Source: Orobanche coerulescens (Eukaryota > Streptophyta > Magnoliopsida > Lamiales > Orobanchaceae). Taken from it: DNA of 64,000 nucleotides. Below, one piece after another: positions 1-9,604 of this stretch (its first letter is position 1; each line of letters begins with the position of its first letter). The stretch covers positions 113,011,501-113,075,500 of the forward strand of contig CM065811.1 in assembly GCA_033398695.1 (NCBI GenBank), written 5' to 3'. The position numbers were made by a program, and so were the translations under genes. The notes under the pieces are model-generated. The model searched no databases. It was not told the DNA's origin and was given only the letters and a program-made list of their open reading frames with translations.

Positions 1-365
1 AGCTTGGTTACTTGCTAGCGATTCCATCGCTAACCCCTCGTTGGGGATTTGTTATCTTTTCCAGGTGTTATGTTGTTGAGAGAGCAATCACAGGATCGGC
101 TCGGAGGATGATGTAAAGCAGCGATAGTCACAGTTGGAGTCGGTTGTACATTAGTGATCTGTCGGGTTGAGTTATCCTTGTCATCCTCGAGGGGATGGAC
201 ATTTTATGTATATTTTGATCGAGTTGTATTTTGGTTTATCAGATGTTCGGATATGTTATGCTTTTGAGAGACCTAATCGGTCTATGATCTTATATTATGG
301 TCCAGGCGACCGCATGTGGGTTTTATTTTACAGTCTCCTGCCTGAGCGGATTGGGGGTGTTACAG
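1..365 (+). mobile_element. 3' part of a Ty3/gypsy LTR (solo or 3' copy)
   Basis: The stretch ends in GGGGGTGTTACA, the same terminus as the long LTRs further right. It carries the family landmarks in the same order: a double hairpin at 16-46, a CACAGGATCGGC-type motif near 92, and a 'gagcggattgggggtgttaca'-type end. No primer binding site follows at 366, so this is a 3' LTR or the end of a solo LTR. The 5' part lies outside the window. It is a separate family: its hairpin stem is TAGCGA/TCGCTA, unlike the others. Confidence 0.7.
16..46 (+). promoter_or_regulatory. Double hairpin in LTR (family variant)
   Basis: Stem I is TAGCGA (16-21), loop TTCCA, TCGCTA (27-32). Stem II is CCCC (34-37), loop TCGTT, GGGG (43-46). 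It lies at the same place relative to the LTR end as the hairpin pairs at 5409, 33025 and 35911, with different but still complementary stem bases. Confidence 0.55.
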
Positions 366-1132
366 CATTTACTTATTAGAGCATGCTGTTATGACTTCAT
401 AAATTAGGCTGACTTATGCAATTTTTATTACAGTTGTTCCAGATTTAACTTAGGAAGATCTAACAGAAGGTATTATGAACATTGCTCTTAGTGAGGATGC
501 TCCTCCTCCTAATCCACAAGGTAACAGTTCTGATCTGTACTTGGCAGCAGGAGTACAAGTTAATCTGCAATAATCTGCAATTTTTAGTTCTTGTACAAGA
601 TATATGTTATTCTTCAATTTATGTCTAATTTGCAATTTATGTTTCTGTCTACAATTCTACAGGTCCAGTGATTAATGAAACTACAAGGACTAGGTGATTA
701 TGTACAACTTATTTCAGTCTTAAGAGGGTATTCTGAATTTCTAATATTCTCAAAATTTTCACAAAAATGACACAGCAGGGTGATATTTATAAATCTTCGT
801 GGCCTGAATCTCCTTCGTTGGGTTCAACGTCATCATCCATTTCATATTCAGGCAAATCCTCAGTGAATGTCATTTGTCCATCCACAATGAACATTAACAT
901 ACAAGTTTGATATATAGTACAATGAAGAATAAATAACCAGCAAATAATATTTGACATAAACTTTTTCATGTAAGCGTCTCATCGAACAGTTGGTGTGCAG
1001 CAAGCACACCCCCAACTATTAACAAAAATATCAGTTTTCTAAGGCATAATTCACCTCGTTATACAATCAGTAACATGATCAATCATAATGAAAGATCATA
1101 CTAATGTTAAAATTCATTGATATACTTACATA
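366..1132. other. Unassigned stretch between LTR end and RT relic
   Basis: I recognise no gene. A short purine-rich piece around 455-530 follows an acceptor-like 'attacag' and precedes a GGTAAC, so it could be an old exon, but its frame is broken. A 60-codon minus-strand reading frame at 787-969 ends in an acidic tail rich in D and E. I could not assign it to a family. Confidence 0.3.
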
Positions 1133-1501
1133 TTAATGTAAAATTGTTGTGGAGCACTGCCTCAAGTGTCCCTCGTGTTCCTGTCGGCTCCGGGAATAGA
1201 TTAAAATGTCGTTAATAAAAACCACCACACACTTATTGAGGAAATCCATCAGAACTTTGTTCATCAATTCCATAAAAACAGTTGGACCATTGGTCAAGCC
1301 AAACGACACCACCATGTACTCGTAGTGTCCATATCTTGATCGAAATGCAGTCTTGGGAATATCCTCCTCCTCAATCCTCAATTGGTGATATCCATACCGT
1401 AAGTCGATTTTTGAGAACAACGTCGCTCCTTGTAATTGATCCAGTAGATCATCAATGGTGTGACAATGGAGATAACGATACAACTGGTGGGATATTTTCA
1501 T
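1133..1501 (-). pseudogene. Ty3/gypsy reverse transcriptase fragment
   Basis: This minus-strand frame of about 122 codons holds the central part of a gypsy reverse transcriptase. In order it shows [45 protein letters not shown] and the catalytic box read as FINDILIYS. The usual box is F/Y-x-DD, so the first catalytic Asp is replaced by Asn and the enzyme would be dead. Nothing of the rest of pol, RNase H or integrase is adjacent and no LTRs flank it, so it is an isolated relic. The motif set resembles the Tekay/Del chromovirus pol at 56217-57206 more than the CRM-like pol at 40200-41162. Confidence 0.85.
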
Positions 1502-1962
1502 CTGGGATGATAAGAATTCGTTCCTAATTTCATGGCACTTACCTAATATCTTGTATTACCTTTCTAGAATGGATTTGGTAAAATTTTTGGCGGTGGTGAA
1601 GGATGATGTATTCCCGCCTTATTTTGCAGCCGAAAAACCTTCTGGAAATAGATGAAATCAGTATCCATTTTTTTTGAGATCGCATCCAATTGTGGTGTGA
1701 TTCGGTGAGGATGAGAAAACAAATATCTCCATGGACGATTCCAGAAACCTAGCAAGTTAAAAAATCCCAAACACCCGAATTATATAGATATATTATTATA
1801 GTATATTATACATAAAGATTATATTATATTATATATTATGTATAGTATTATATAAAATATAATATTTTAAATATTTATTATACTAAATTATTTATTAATT
1901 ATATTAAATGTATATATGATATATATTAAAAAATATTTATATTTTTAAATATAGGGTATACG
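1502..1962. other. AT-rich spacer
   Basis: The first 270 bases show no recognisable gene. From about 1780 to 1960 the sequence is almost pure A/T with many TATA/ATAT words and no clean tandem period. Confidence 0.5.
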
Positions 1963-2086
1963 GGTACCCGAATACTCATTGGGTACCCGATTACCCGATG
2001 AGCAATACTCAAACCCGATTCGAATCAAATAGGGTAGGGTATGGAGGAGGCATACTCGTACCATACCCGACCCATTGTCATCCTTA
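1963..2086. repeat. hAT-type terminal relic with GGGTACCCG words
   Basis: Dense copies of GGGTACCCG and TACCCGA in both orientations end in CCATTGTCATCCTTA, whose complement (TAAGGATGACAATGG) resembles plant hAT element ends with subterminal repeats. Only one terminus is visible and no 8-bp duplication was found, so it is probably a truncated end. Confidence 0.4.
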
Positions 2087-2473
2087 TATATAACTTTTAA
2101 AATTAAAAAGAAATGATCTGTCACATCTATCTTTAGATTCTATATGAAATATCGGTTAGTAAATAAAACAAAATTTGGAGTCTAATAAGAAATCAAAGTA
2201 CTCTTCAATAAAAGAGATAAATGAATATTTTTGTAACACAACAACAAATCGTAGTTTGAGGTATAAGGAAAAATCTCTAAGTTAAATATCAAACATAGTT
2301 ATTTGGTGTATAATTTGCCTCACATTCACAAATATGTGAAATCCATCGAACACCTTTTATAATATAAAGTCATAGAAATTACTAGCATTTCCTCAATAAC
2401 CTTAAAAATATTGACCAAAGATCAATAACATGTATATTTAATGTAGATTTTACAAGATTAATATCGTTTCAGT
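2087..2473. other. AT-rich spacer without recognised feature
   Basis: No coding frame, terminal repeat or tandem repeat was recognised. It may be the outer flank of the foldback element that starts at 2474. Confidence 0.3.
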
Positions 2474-2631
2474 ATAATTTTTAGTTATAAAGAGATACAT
2501 ATCGTGTCCTTGTATGGAGTGTGAGTTGTTTTTCGTTATGGATTAAAATTGATGATTTGGTTGTTCTGTGCTATCCATCATGACTCCTACATGCATATAC
2601 GAGAAAAATTACCATACAATGTGATTCAAAC
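2474..2631 (+). repeat. Left arm of split foldback element
   Basis: Read against the reverse complement of 17722-17896 this segment matches almost throughout, with shared blocks such as TAATTTTTAGTTATA, GATACATATCGTGTC and TTGTTCTGTGC. The arm is interrupted at 2631 by the hAT element. It resumes at 17629-17651, where TTTTAAAATGGTGGTCAA matches the continuation of the right arm. Rejoined, the element would be a palindrome with a loop of roughly 70 bases, of MITE or foldback type. I did not find its outer target duplication. Confidence 0.7.
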
Positions 2632-3668
2632 TGTCGTGAACCGCCGGTTCCGGGCCCGAACCGGTGGTTCCTGTTCACCATAAAAGGTGAACCATAACCG
2701 GCCCGGATATTCTGCAGAAGGGCATGTTTCCGGGCCCGAAACCGGCAATTCAGGACCGGGCTGAAAATTGACGGTTCCCGAGCCGAACCGGCGGTTCATC
2801 ATTTTTTTATTATTTAGCCCCGGTGTTTGAGGGGCACAAGCGTCTTTAACCGGGTTCAATAATAAGCCCGCGATTTGAATACCTCAGAACCAAAAATAGT
2901 AGGATTAATTCTCATAATAATAAAAAATAAAAATATGTTATATGAATTGTGTAGTTGTGTTGAAATTTCGAATGTTGAAACTATTTATGTTGTGTTTTTA
3001 TGTAATTTATAATTAATTGTAATATTTTTTATATCTTTTTTTTTAAATTAACTGATTAGTGATTTTAGTGTTAAAATTTCTAAATTTAATAATTTACAAG
3101 TGTTGAAATTTTGAAATTACTTAAGTTAATTTAATAACATGCCTTTGACGATGAATTTGAACACTCTTTTGAGGAATGATTTGTTAAGGTTATCACATGT
3201 GTTAGATGAATTCAAGAAGATAAATGTAGAGGGTGTTCTTCGAGTATAGTTCATGATTTGTAGAGGTTTCTTGATGTGATAATCTTCATATTGATGGTAA
3301 GAACTGTAATATCCGCGATTTCGATTTCCAGTAATTTTCTTTTTATTTTGCGGAAGTCCATCTTAGCAACTCTATTGTGACCGTTTCGTCATTTCGAGAA
3401 TGATTAATTATAAACTTTTTGTCATCCGAGTTCGTTTCGGTGTAGTGTTCTTGAGTTCAGTGTTATTAAACGACTTTTCCAAGTATGAGTTCGACTTTGT
3501 AAAATCACCATAAATTCTTGGAAACTCCAAAGATTTTGAATCTATTCAATATTATAGATCATCAAGTGAGCTTTCCAATGGTTCAAACGGTGAGTCAATC
3601 GGAGTCCGGACGAGAGAGTTATGGTCGAAATAGCTCAGACACTCATCTTCCAGTTTTGGCGGAGCAGG

Positions 3669-3912
3669 CTGTACCGTGAGCCGCGGCACATGCCGGTAGG
3701 GCTGCGGCACACCCGTCCGGGCCGCGGCACACTCATGTTTCAATTATCGGCCAACCCCTCTGTACCGTGAGCCGCGGCACATGCCGGCAGGGCCGCGACA
3801 CACTGCCGAGTCACTGCCGCGGCACACTCGTCCGGGCCGCGGCACGCTGCCGATCACTGGGGGCAGATTCGGCCCTGTGCCGCGGCACACTTCGGCTGGG
3901 CCGCGGCACACA
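3669..3912. repeat. GCCGCGGC palindromic word array (copy 1)
   Basis: Irregular repeats built from GCCGCGGCACA, GTACCGTGA and TGCCGGCAGGG, in an otherwise AT-rich LTR. The core CCGCGG is self-complementary and CpG-rich. The array stops immediately upstream of the weak TATA-like sequence at 3924, placing it in the presumed U3 promoter. Confidence 0.75.
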
Positions 3913-4850
3913 GTGCAGATCAGCCTATTTACGCGGATTTTGTGAGATGAATGCTCATTTCATCTATTCCTTCATTCCTCCTCCTCTTGGGCGATCTTGT
4001 GGGCGATTTTTGGGCGTTTTTGCATCATCAATCCCATAGAACTTCATATTCTTCAAGTTCATGGTGTGGATTAATAACACCAACAATTGTTCTTCATCAT
4101 TAATCCAAGGTAAGTTCTTGAAACCCTACTTTTGGGTGAATTGGGGGTTTTTGTTCGTTTTGTCCGATTTAACCGTAATAACTTAGATTTGTGATGTATT
4201 GATGATTATTTAGATGTATTCTATCATTTCCCTTGTTATCCCATGGTTGGATCGTTTCGATTCGTTGTTTTGGTCGATTTCTTAGTCAACGCCTTAAAGG
4301 TGTCCGACAAAAGGTCTTAGAGGGGGGATTGGGCGTTGTATGATTATTATCCATCGTACGATTGTTGATTTATCATTGGTATGACTTAGGGACGAAATTC
4401 TTGTGAAGAACTCGAGTCGGAACCCTTCCGTTCATTGTCTTCTTTGGGGTCCGAGCTTCCCGGTCGAACCGTGTTCTTCGGAGTATTCGGTAGCGGTTAT
4501 TAAGGCAAGTATTTTACTATACGAATTGTGTCTTGTGAATAGGGACGTCGTATTATGGTTGTGATGCATTGGTTTACTTTCGTGTATATGCTTCGTATGA
4601 ATTGATTATTACGAACAATTGATGGTAACGATAATACCTTCACTTAGTTAACACCATGGAATCGTGTTGGATGTGCAAATCATCTAAGTTTGTGCCGGGC
4701 GTGGTTGGTCATTGTTGAGTCGTTGTGATGACCATGATATTTGTGTTGTTTTGGTTTACATACTTGATTGTACATTTCGGTGTAATGTGGAATGGCTTGA
4801 CATTTGATGATTATGAGTTGTGTCGTGTCGATGTGTGTGCGTGTGTTCCA

Positions 4851-5098
4851 GGTAGGGTCTGACGAGGCCTCTGGAGTTCGGTACATGATGTGTACGAACA
4901 AGGTGTGTGATCCAGGTAGGGTCTGACGAGGCCTCTGGAGTTCGGTACATGATGTGTACGAACAAGGTGTGTGATCCAGGTAGGGTCTGACGAGACCTCT
5001 GGAGTTCGGTACATGATGTGTACGAATGATGTTTGTGGCCGGGTAGGGTCGGTTGAGGCCTCCGGAGTTCGGTACATGATGTGTACGAACAATGATCC
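4851..5098 (+). repeat. 64-bp tandem array, four units (copy 1)
   Basis: Units begin GGTAGGGTCTGACGAGG at 4851, 4915 and 4979, with a diverged one at 5042 (GGTAGGGTCGGTTGAGG). Each contains GGAGTTCGGTACATGATG followed by TGTACGAAC. The last unit is the most diverged in all three LTR copies, so the array predates the copies. Confidence 0.88.
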
Positions 5099-5408
5099 TG
5101 TAGCAGTAATTGTTTGGATAACATTTTAAATATGGGTCTCGGACTCATAATGATATATTATCTAGTGTGCTTTGAAACGAGAATAGGGCTAAGGCCCTAA
5201 TGTTTACGAAAAGGTTTTGTAAATTGGGACTCGAGGTCCAAAAGAATTTCTGCTTTAAAAATCCTCGAGATGATGTGTTCCTTTTCAAATATTTCTTACT
5301 TGAGTTCGAAATTCTAAAACTTCTCGGGAACATTTTGATAACTGATTTCCGTATTAAATTCGTAGTTGCTATTTACTTGTTGCATTTCGTATCGTTTTAT
5401 ACTTGCAC

Positions 5409-5451
5409 TAGTAAAATAGTGGAGTTTTACTAACCCCCGAGTAATCGGGGG
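5409..5451 (+). promoter_or_regulatory. Conserved double hairpin (LTR copy 1)
   Basis: Hairpin I: TAGTAAAA (5409-5416), 8-nt loop, TTTTACTA (5425-5432). Hairpin II: CCCCCGA (5434-5440), loop GTAA, TCGGGGG (5445-5451), a GNRA-type tetraloop if transcribed. GGTGGATGTCTG follows. Related LTR families have the same arrangement with complementary changes in the stems. Confidence 0.65.
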
Positions 5452-5836
5452 GTGGATGTCTGTTCTGCGTCCAGGTATATGCAGGTTCAGGGGAGCAGTC
5501 ACAGGATTGGCACAAGGGGATGACGAGCTGCGATACTAATCAAGAGTCGAGAGTTGGTAGAGTTTGGTTGTATTGTTAGAGTTGATTCAGTCTTCCGCTG
5601 TATGTGTTTCGACCCCTGTGTGGGTAATGTTGTTAGTCAGTTCTGTTGATATAGTTGTGTGACCTCATCGGTCTGTGTGTTTATGTGTAAGTGACCTTAA
5701 CGGTCTGTACTATTATATTGTTTGACCCTGGCCGGGCAAGTATTTGGTTGTTTATGGATGTTTAGCCTGGTTGATCCTTGTGGAAAGGGTCTACGGCATG
5801 TAATATTCCCATACGGTTTTGGGGGTGTTACATTTA

Positions 5837-5848
5837 TGGTATCGGAGC
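5837..5848 (+). promoter_or_regulatory. Primer binding site, initiator-Met tRNA type
   Basis: TGGTATCGGAGC lies four bases behind the LTR end. It differs by one base from the plant initiator-Met primer site TGGTATCAGAGC, which occurs unchanged at 33433. Confidence 0.8.
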
Positions 5849-7505
5849 TTAGGTTGCGGAAACCTAGGCTGTCGGGTCGAGTCGAGTCGTGGTTTGTCGA
5901 GTAATGTGTTGTCTTGTCGTTCGAGTCGTCAGGTGACAAGTTGAGTTGTGCGTAGTCACAATGTGTCGGATATGTTGTCGGATGAGATTAGTATCGTGGG
6001 CGACCGTCATCTCCGTGCGGCCTGTGGACGTAAGTCTCCTCTTTTATGTGAAGTACCTGTGTATCATGATTTTATCTAAATGAGTTAATTGCGGTGCATA
6101 ATTTTATTTTCACGGTGTTGTGAATATAGTTGTATTTAATACGTGTGACATATAATATATGTATAAAACTGGGCTTATTGTTGTTTTACCTTTGAACCAC
6201 TGTGAGGGGTGGTATGGTGTGAAAATTGAGAACCTTGTTGGGTTTCGAATAAGGTATCGACGATTGAGTTTGTGAGAAACTCCGAGGAATGGTTTTGTTG
6301 TATGTTTAAACTAGATGTTCTGAGATGTATTCAATTAGATTGTGCATGTTGGACTGTATTCCTTTTTCCGCTGCGTGAGTTCTTTTGTAATGGCTTTCGG
6401 TATTTTACCGGCTGAGTTTTATTTCGAAAACCGATTCCCTTAACCGAGTTTGTGGCATTATGGCCTTGATCATTTTGGCGAAATTCTTATGATGGTATTT
6501 AGTATTTTGTAAATGGCTTTTGTGAGTTTTTGAAATATTACCGTCATCGACTTTTTTGGCATTTTGTAAATGGTTTTTAGCCTGGTGGGTTCCGGTGCGG
6601 GACCCACGGCGCTATAATGTTCCGTGTAATTATCTGAAATTTTTGGGCATTCTAGCCCATTGAATTATCTTTGAAAACTTTGAGTACCTTAGAAAATAAA
6701 TTTCGAGATGTACTTTTAAAATGAATTATTTTCTCGTGGTACATCCAAGGTGCCACAATATGTTTCAAGATTCTTCTACCTCGAGGACCAAAATGTTTTG
6801 AGATATTTCCAATGTTTTAGAAACACTTTTACTTAGACCCGAGGGTCGAATATTTCCGAAAGTTTTCACGAAAAGAAAGTGTCCTCATTTTTATCGAATG
6901 CGAAATAGTTTTCCAAAGTCTCAATAACGATGTTTCACGATTGTATTTTTTTTTTTGAAGGGTGATACTCAAGATCAATCGGTGTTTCCAAAATTATTTT
7001 CAAAATGAGGTTTTTGTTTTTAAAACCTATCCATTCCCGTTTGAGGGCTGGGTATGTATGTATGATGTTCGCGTTGTCGTTATGATGTTTGCTCCCGAGT
7101 ATGATCGAATTGGTGGCTTGAACGTCGAGGCGTTGCCACGCATTTGTTGTACTAGCCCTCTGTGAGAGGTGTGAACTGGTGTTTACTGTTTATCGCCTCG
7201 TGGTGATTTGCGTGTTGTCGCACAAGTGTGAGCTCTTGAAGCTTGGGTTTGTACGTTTGTGTACATGTGTGATTGTTTCATAATGTTTGTAATTATGTGC
7301 TGGTTATCGTTCGGGCCGTTGAGGTCGCCGAACGATACCGTCGTTGTTGTAGTGTTTGTGTGTGTATTACTTTACGATGGTAATCGTTGTATATGATATG
7401 TGTTATGATTCTTTTTTGTGGTGAGTTGGCATCTCCGCTATATTGTTTTGCGACGTTATGCCCCATTGTATCTAGCATTTGTATTTTTGGTATGCCGAGC
7501 CGAGG

Positions 7506-7606
7506 TGTTTCAACCGTGATGTGCCGGGACATGCACGTGTAAATTGTCCTTCTCGTTAGTAACGCGTTTCAAGTGCGGACTCGAGGGACACCGAATTCAG
7601 TTTTGC
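7506..7606 (+). pseudogene. Two degenerate gag zinc knuckles
   Basis: Codons from 7506 to 7547 spell a CCHC-like knuckle with its second Cys changed to Arg (pattern C-x2-R-x4-H-x4-C). Codons from 7565 to 7606 spell another whose first Cys is Arg (R-x2-C-x4-H-x4-C, core CGLEGHRIQFC). They are in different frames, so at least one indel separates them. They are remnants of the nucleocapsid part of a gypsy gag. The second copy of the internal region has the first knuckle at 13196-13237 and a small deletion in the second. Confidence 0.6.
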
Positions 7607-8040
7607 GGGTGGCTCGAGACTTTCGGAGTTCGCGCTTGGCCACGGATATCGAGATCGGCTCTGAGAGACCCATGGGAGATTTTCCTGTCGGATGCTTTTT
7701 GTGTTGTTACCTTGTTTCCGTTGTTGTGAGTTGCGGGGACGACATTTCTTTTATAAGAGGTCGGATGTAATACCCGTACTATATTTGACTTCTGCAGTTT
7801 CTCCTTCTAAATTCTATCTACTTGCACGTGTTCGTCGATACTTTTTGAACTTGGTTGATGTCTCAGTTGTCGTCGTTCGAAATGGTTGTGAACTTGTTTC
7901 AGACCGACCTGTTTGTCATCGTGACCTTTCCGAGTTCGGTTCGATTCTTGTGAACCTTGTTTGGATGTAACATCTTTCACTTTCTACCAGTTCTTTTAAT
8001 GTCTGTAGTTGAAGTGGGGACTTCGGAGTGATTGTTCGAC

Positions 8041-8270
8041 TGTTGTCATTTGATCATTGTTGTTCGATCGTTGTTGTTCGATCATGGTTGTTTGATCATT
8101 ATTGTTCGATCATTGTTATTTGATTGTTGTTGTTCGATCATTGTTATTTGATCGTTGTTCGATCATTGTTATTTGATCGTTGTTCGATCATTGTTATTTG
8201 ATCATTGTTGTTCGATCATTGTTATTTGATCGTTGTTGTTCGATCGTTGTTGTTCGAACGGGGTTGTCTG
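8041..8270 (+). repeat. TTCGATCATTG minisatellite in internal region (copy 1)
   Basis: Alternating words TGTTGTTCGATCATTG and TTATTTGATCG are repeated about a dozen times with small changes. The equivalent array in copy 2 (13735-13915) is shorter, so repeat number changed after the copies separated. Confidence 0.8.
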
Positions 8271-8324
8271 ACTGTTGTTGCCTGAACTCGTACTGCGAAG
8301 AATTGTCGTTCACCATTAGTCAAC

Positions 8325-8366
8325 TGTTTCGAGTGTGGCCAAGTGGGTCACCGAGCGGTGCATTGT
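8325..8366 (+). pseudogene. Intact-looking CCHC zinc knuckle of a decayed gag
   Basis: The 14 codons give CFECGQVGHRAVHC, an exact C-x2-C-x4-H-x4-C knuckle. The 60-odd bases after it resemble the segment after the second knuckle of the Tekay-type gag at 58102-58200. Upstream coding sequence is lost. The same motif is at 13979-14020 in the second internal region, so it was present before the duplication. A truncated gag origin fits better than chance. Confidence 0.65.
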
Positions 8367-8532
8367 GAGACCGTTGCCAAGATGTTCGGGAATTGGGTTT
8401 TCGTTCCTACTTGGGGAGTGCCTGGTGGTGTCCCGTGATGTAGTTGTGTATCGTACTTCGTGCTGTAATTCGTGTAGAAATTGATATTTGTTGCGTGAAC
8501 TTTTTGGTTTTGTTTGTATTCTACCATGATGT

Positions 8533-8600
8533 TTTATTTTAAGTTTCGGGACGAAACTTATTTTTAATAGGATAGAATGTAATGTCCGGTATTCTCGTTT
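8533..8600 (+). repeat. Relict polypurine tract and LTR start inside internal region
   Basis: The palindrome AAGTTTCGGGACGAAACTT is followed by a purine-poor ATTTTTAATAGGATAGAA and then TGTAATGTCCGG, the usual order at a 3' LTR boundary, but in the middle of the internal region. The second internal region has it at 14187-14250. A further LTR-start-like TGTAATACCCGTA lies at 7767. These mark older LTR boundaries fossilised within the element. Confidence 0.6.
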
Positions 8601-8949
8601 TCTGTTATCTTGAATTGTTTGTGTCTTGACGTCAGACATTTTCTTATTGACGAGAATCGGAGTGAATTCTATCATAATACTATATTTGTTTCTACCGCAT
8701 AGTCGTTGTGGTCGGGTGCAACTTGTTGTCGCGTGCGTTTCTTTGATTAAATGTGTGCATGTGATGTGTTGTTAATTACTCGTTGTTTTGAATCATAGCC
8801 GGTGACATTGTGTTGGTCGTCGTGGAACGTGTTTTCACGCCGTATGTTCCTTTGCGTTGCTTATAACATTTTGCCGTTGGGCGTAAGTTACGCGTTTCTT
8901 GTGTATCTCGTTAAGTTTTCCTGGCGGGATATTTCTTCTCCCGACTTGT

Positions 8950-8989
8950 TTTAAGTTTCGGGACGAAACTTCTTTTAAGGAGGGTAGTA
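8950..8989 (+). promoter_or_regulatory. Palindrome plus polypurine tract before LTR 2
   Basis: AAGTTTCG-GGA-CGAAACTT is a perfect 8-bp inverted repeat, followed by TTTTAAGGAGGGTAGTA and the LTR start TG at 8990. The purine run primes plus-strand DNA in LTR elements. The same arrangement precedes LTR 3 (14602-14642) and, on the minus strand, the LTR of the element at 52177-61793 (54565-54602). Confidence 0.8.
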
Positions 8990-9356
8990 TGTAATATCCG
9001 CGATTTCGATTTCTGGTAATTTTCTTTTTTTTTTGGCGGAAGTCCATCTTAGCAACTCTATTGTGACCGTTTCGTCATTTCGAGAATGATTAATTCTAAA
9101 CTTTTTGTCATCCGAGTTCGTTTCGGTGTCGTGTTCTTGAGTTCAGTGTTATTAACCGACTTTTCCAAGTATGAGTTCGACTTTGTAAAATCACCATAAA
9201 TTCTTGGAAAATACAAAGATTTTGAATCTTTTCAATATTATATAGCATCAAGTTAGCTTTCCAATGGTTCAAACGGTGAGTCAATCGGAGTCCGGACGAG
9301 AGAGTTATGGTCGAAATAACTCAGACACTCATTTTCCAGTTTTGGCCGAGCAGCAT

Positions 9357-9604
9357 GTACCGTGAGCCGCGGCACATGCCGGTAGGGCCGCGGCACACTG
9401 CCGAGTCACTGCCGCGGCACTACCGTCCGGGCTGCGGCACACTCATGTTTCAATTATCGGCCAACCCCTCTGTACCGTGAGCCGCGGCACATGCCGGCAG
9501 GGCCGCGACACACTGCCGAGTCACCGCCGCGGCACGCTGCCGATCATTGGGGGCAGATTCGGCCCTGTGCCGTGGCCCACTTCGGCTGGGCCACGGCACA
9601 CAGT
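9357..9604. repeat. GCCGCGGC palindromic word array (copy 2)
   Basis: Same words as 3669-3912 but a different order and number of units. The last words have decayed to CCGTGGCCC and CCACGGCAC, C/G-to-T/A changes at CpG sites. Confidence 0.72.

Larger units (their letters stand above)
3305..5832 (+). repeat. Family 1 LTR, copy 1
   Basis: 2528 bp, starting TGTAATATCCGCG and ending GGGGGTGTTACA. Modules in order: conserved 5' start with GTGACCGTTTCGTCATTT, a GCCGCGGC word array, a weak TATA-like CCTATTTA (3924-3931), a 64-bp tandem array, a double hairpin, and the conserved end. The open frames read from either strand are side effects of the tandem repeats, not genes. Confidence 0.88.
5833..8989 (+). 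mobile_element. Family 1 internal region, copy 1 (non-coding, gag-derived)
   Basis: 3157 bp between two LTRs, with no long frame. It starts with an initiator-Met primer site and a GTAAGT donor-like site at 6030. It contains gag zinc-knuckle remnants (7506-7606, 8325-8366), a TTCGATCATTG minisatellite (8041-8270), and relict LTR-start and polypurine sequences (7767 and 8533-8600). It ends with an AAGTTTCGGGACGAAACTT palindrome and the functional polypurine tract. Around 6575-6635 a block resembles the LTR end found at 47350-47400. The region looks like layered remains of older elements kept as packaging and priming sequence. Confidence 0.75.

Noticed and set aside
787..969. 60-codon minus-strand frame with an acidic end
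   Set aside because: It has a hydrophobic start and acidic tail but no family match that I recognise. It was kept only as part of an unassigned region.
4756..5148. 130-codon minus-strand frame with repeated SYTSCTEL units, present in all three family 1 LTRs
   Set aside because: It runs across a 64-bp tandem repeat. 64 is not a multiple of three, so units are read in successive frames, and two frames are open at once. Conservation follows from the LTR copies being similar, not from coding.
5722..5904. 60-80-codon frames on both strands around the LTR end and primer site, conserved at 11413 and 11595
   Set aside because: They span the LTR end, primer site and leader and exist in both strands. 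Conservation is that of the repeat copies.
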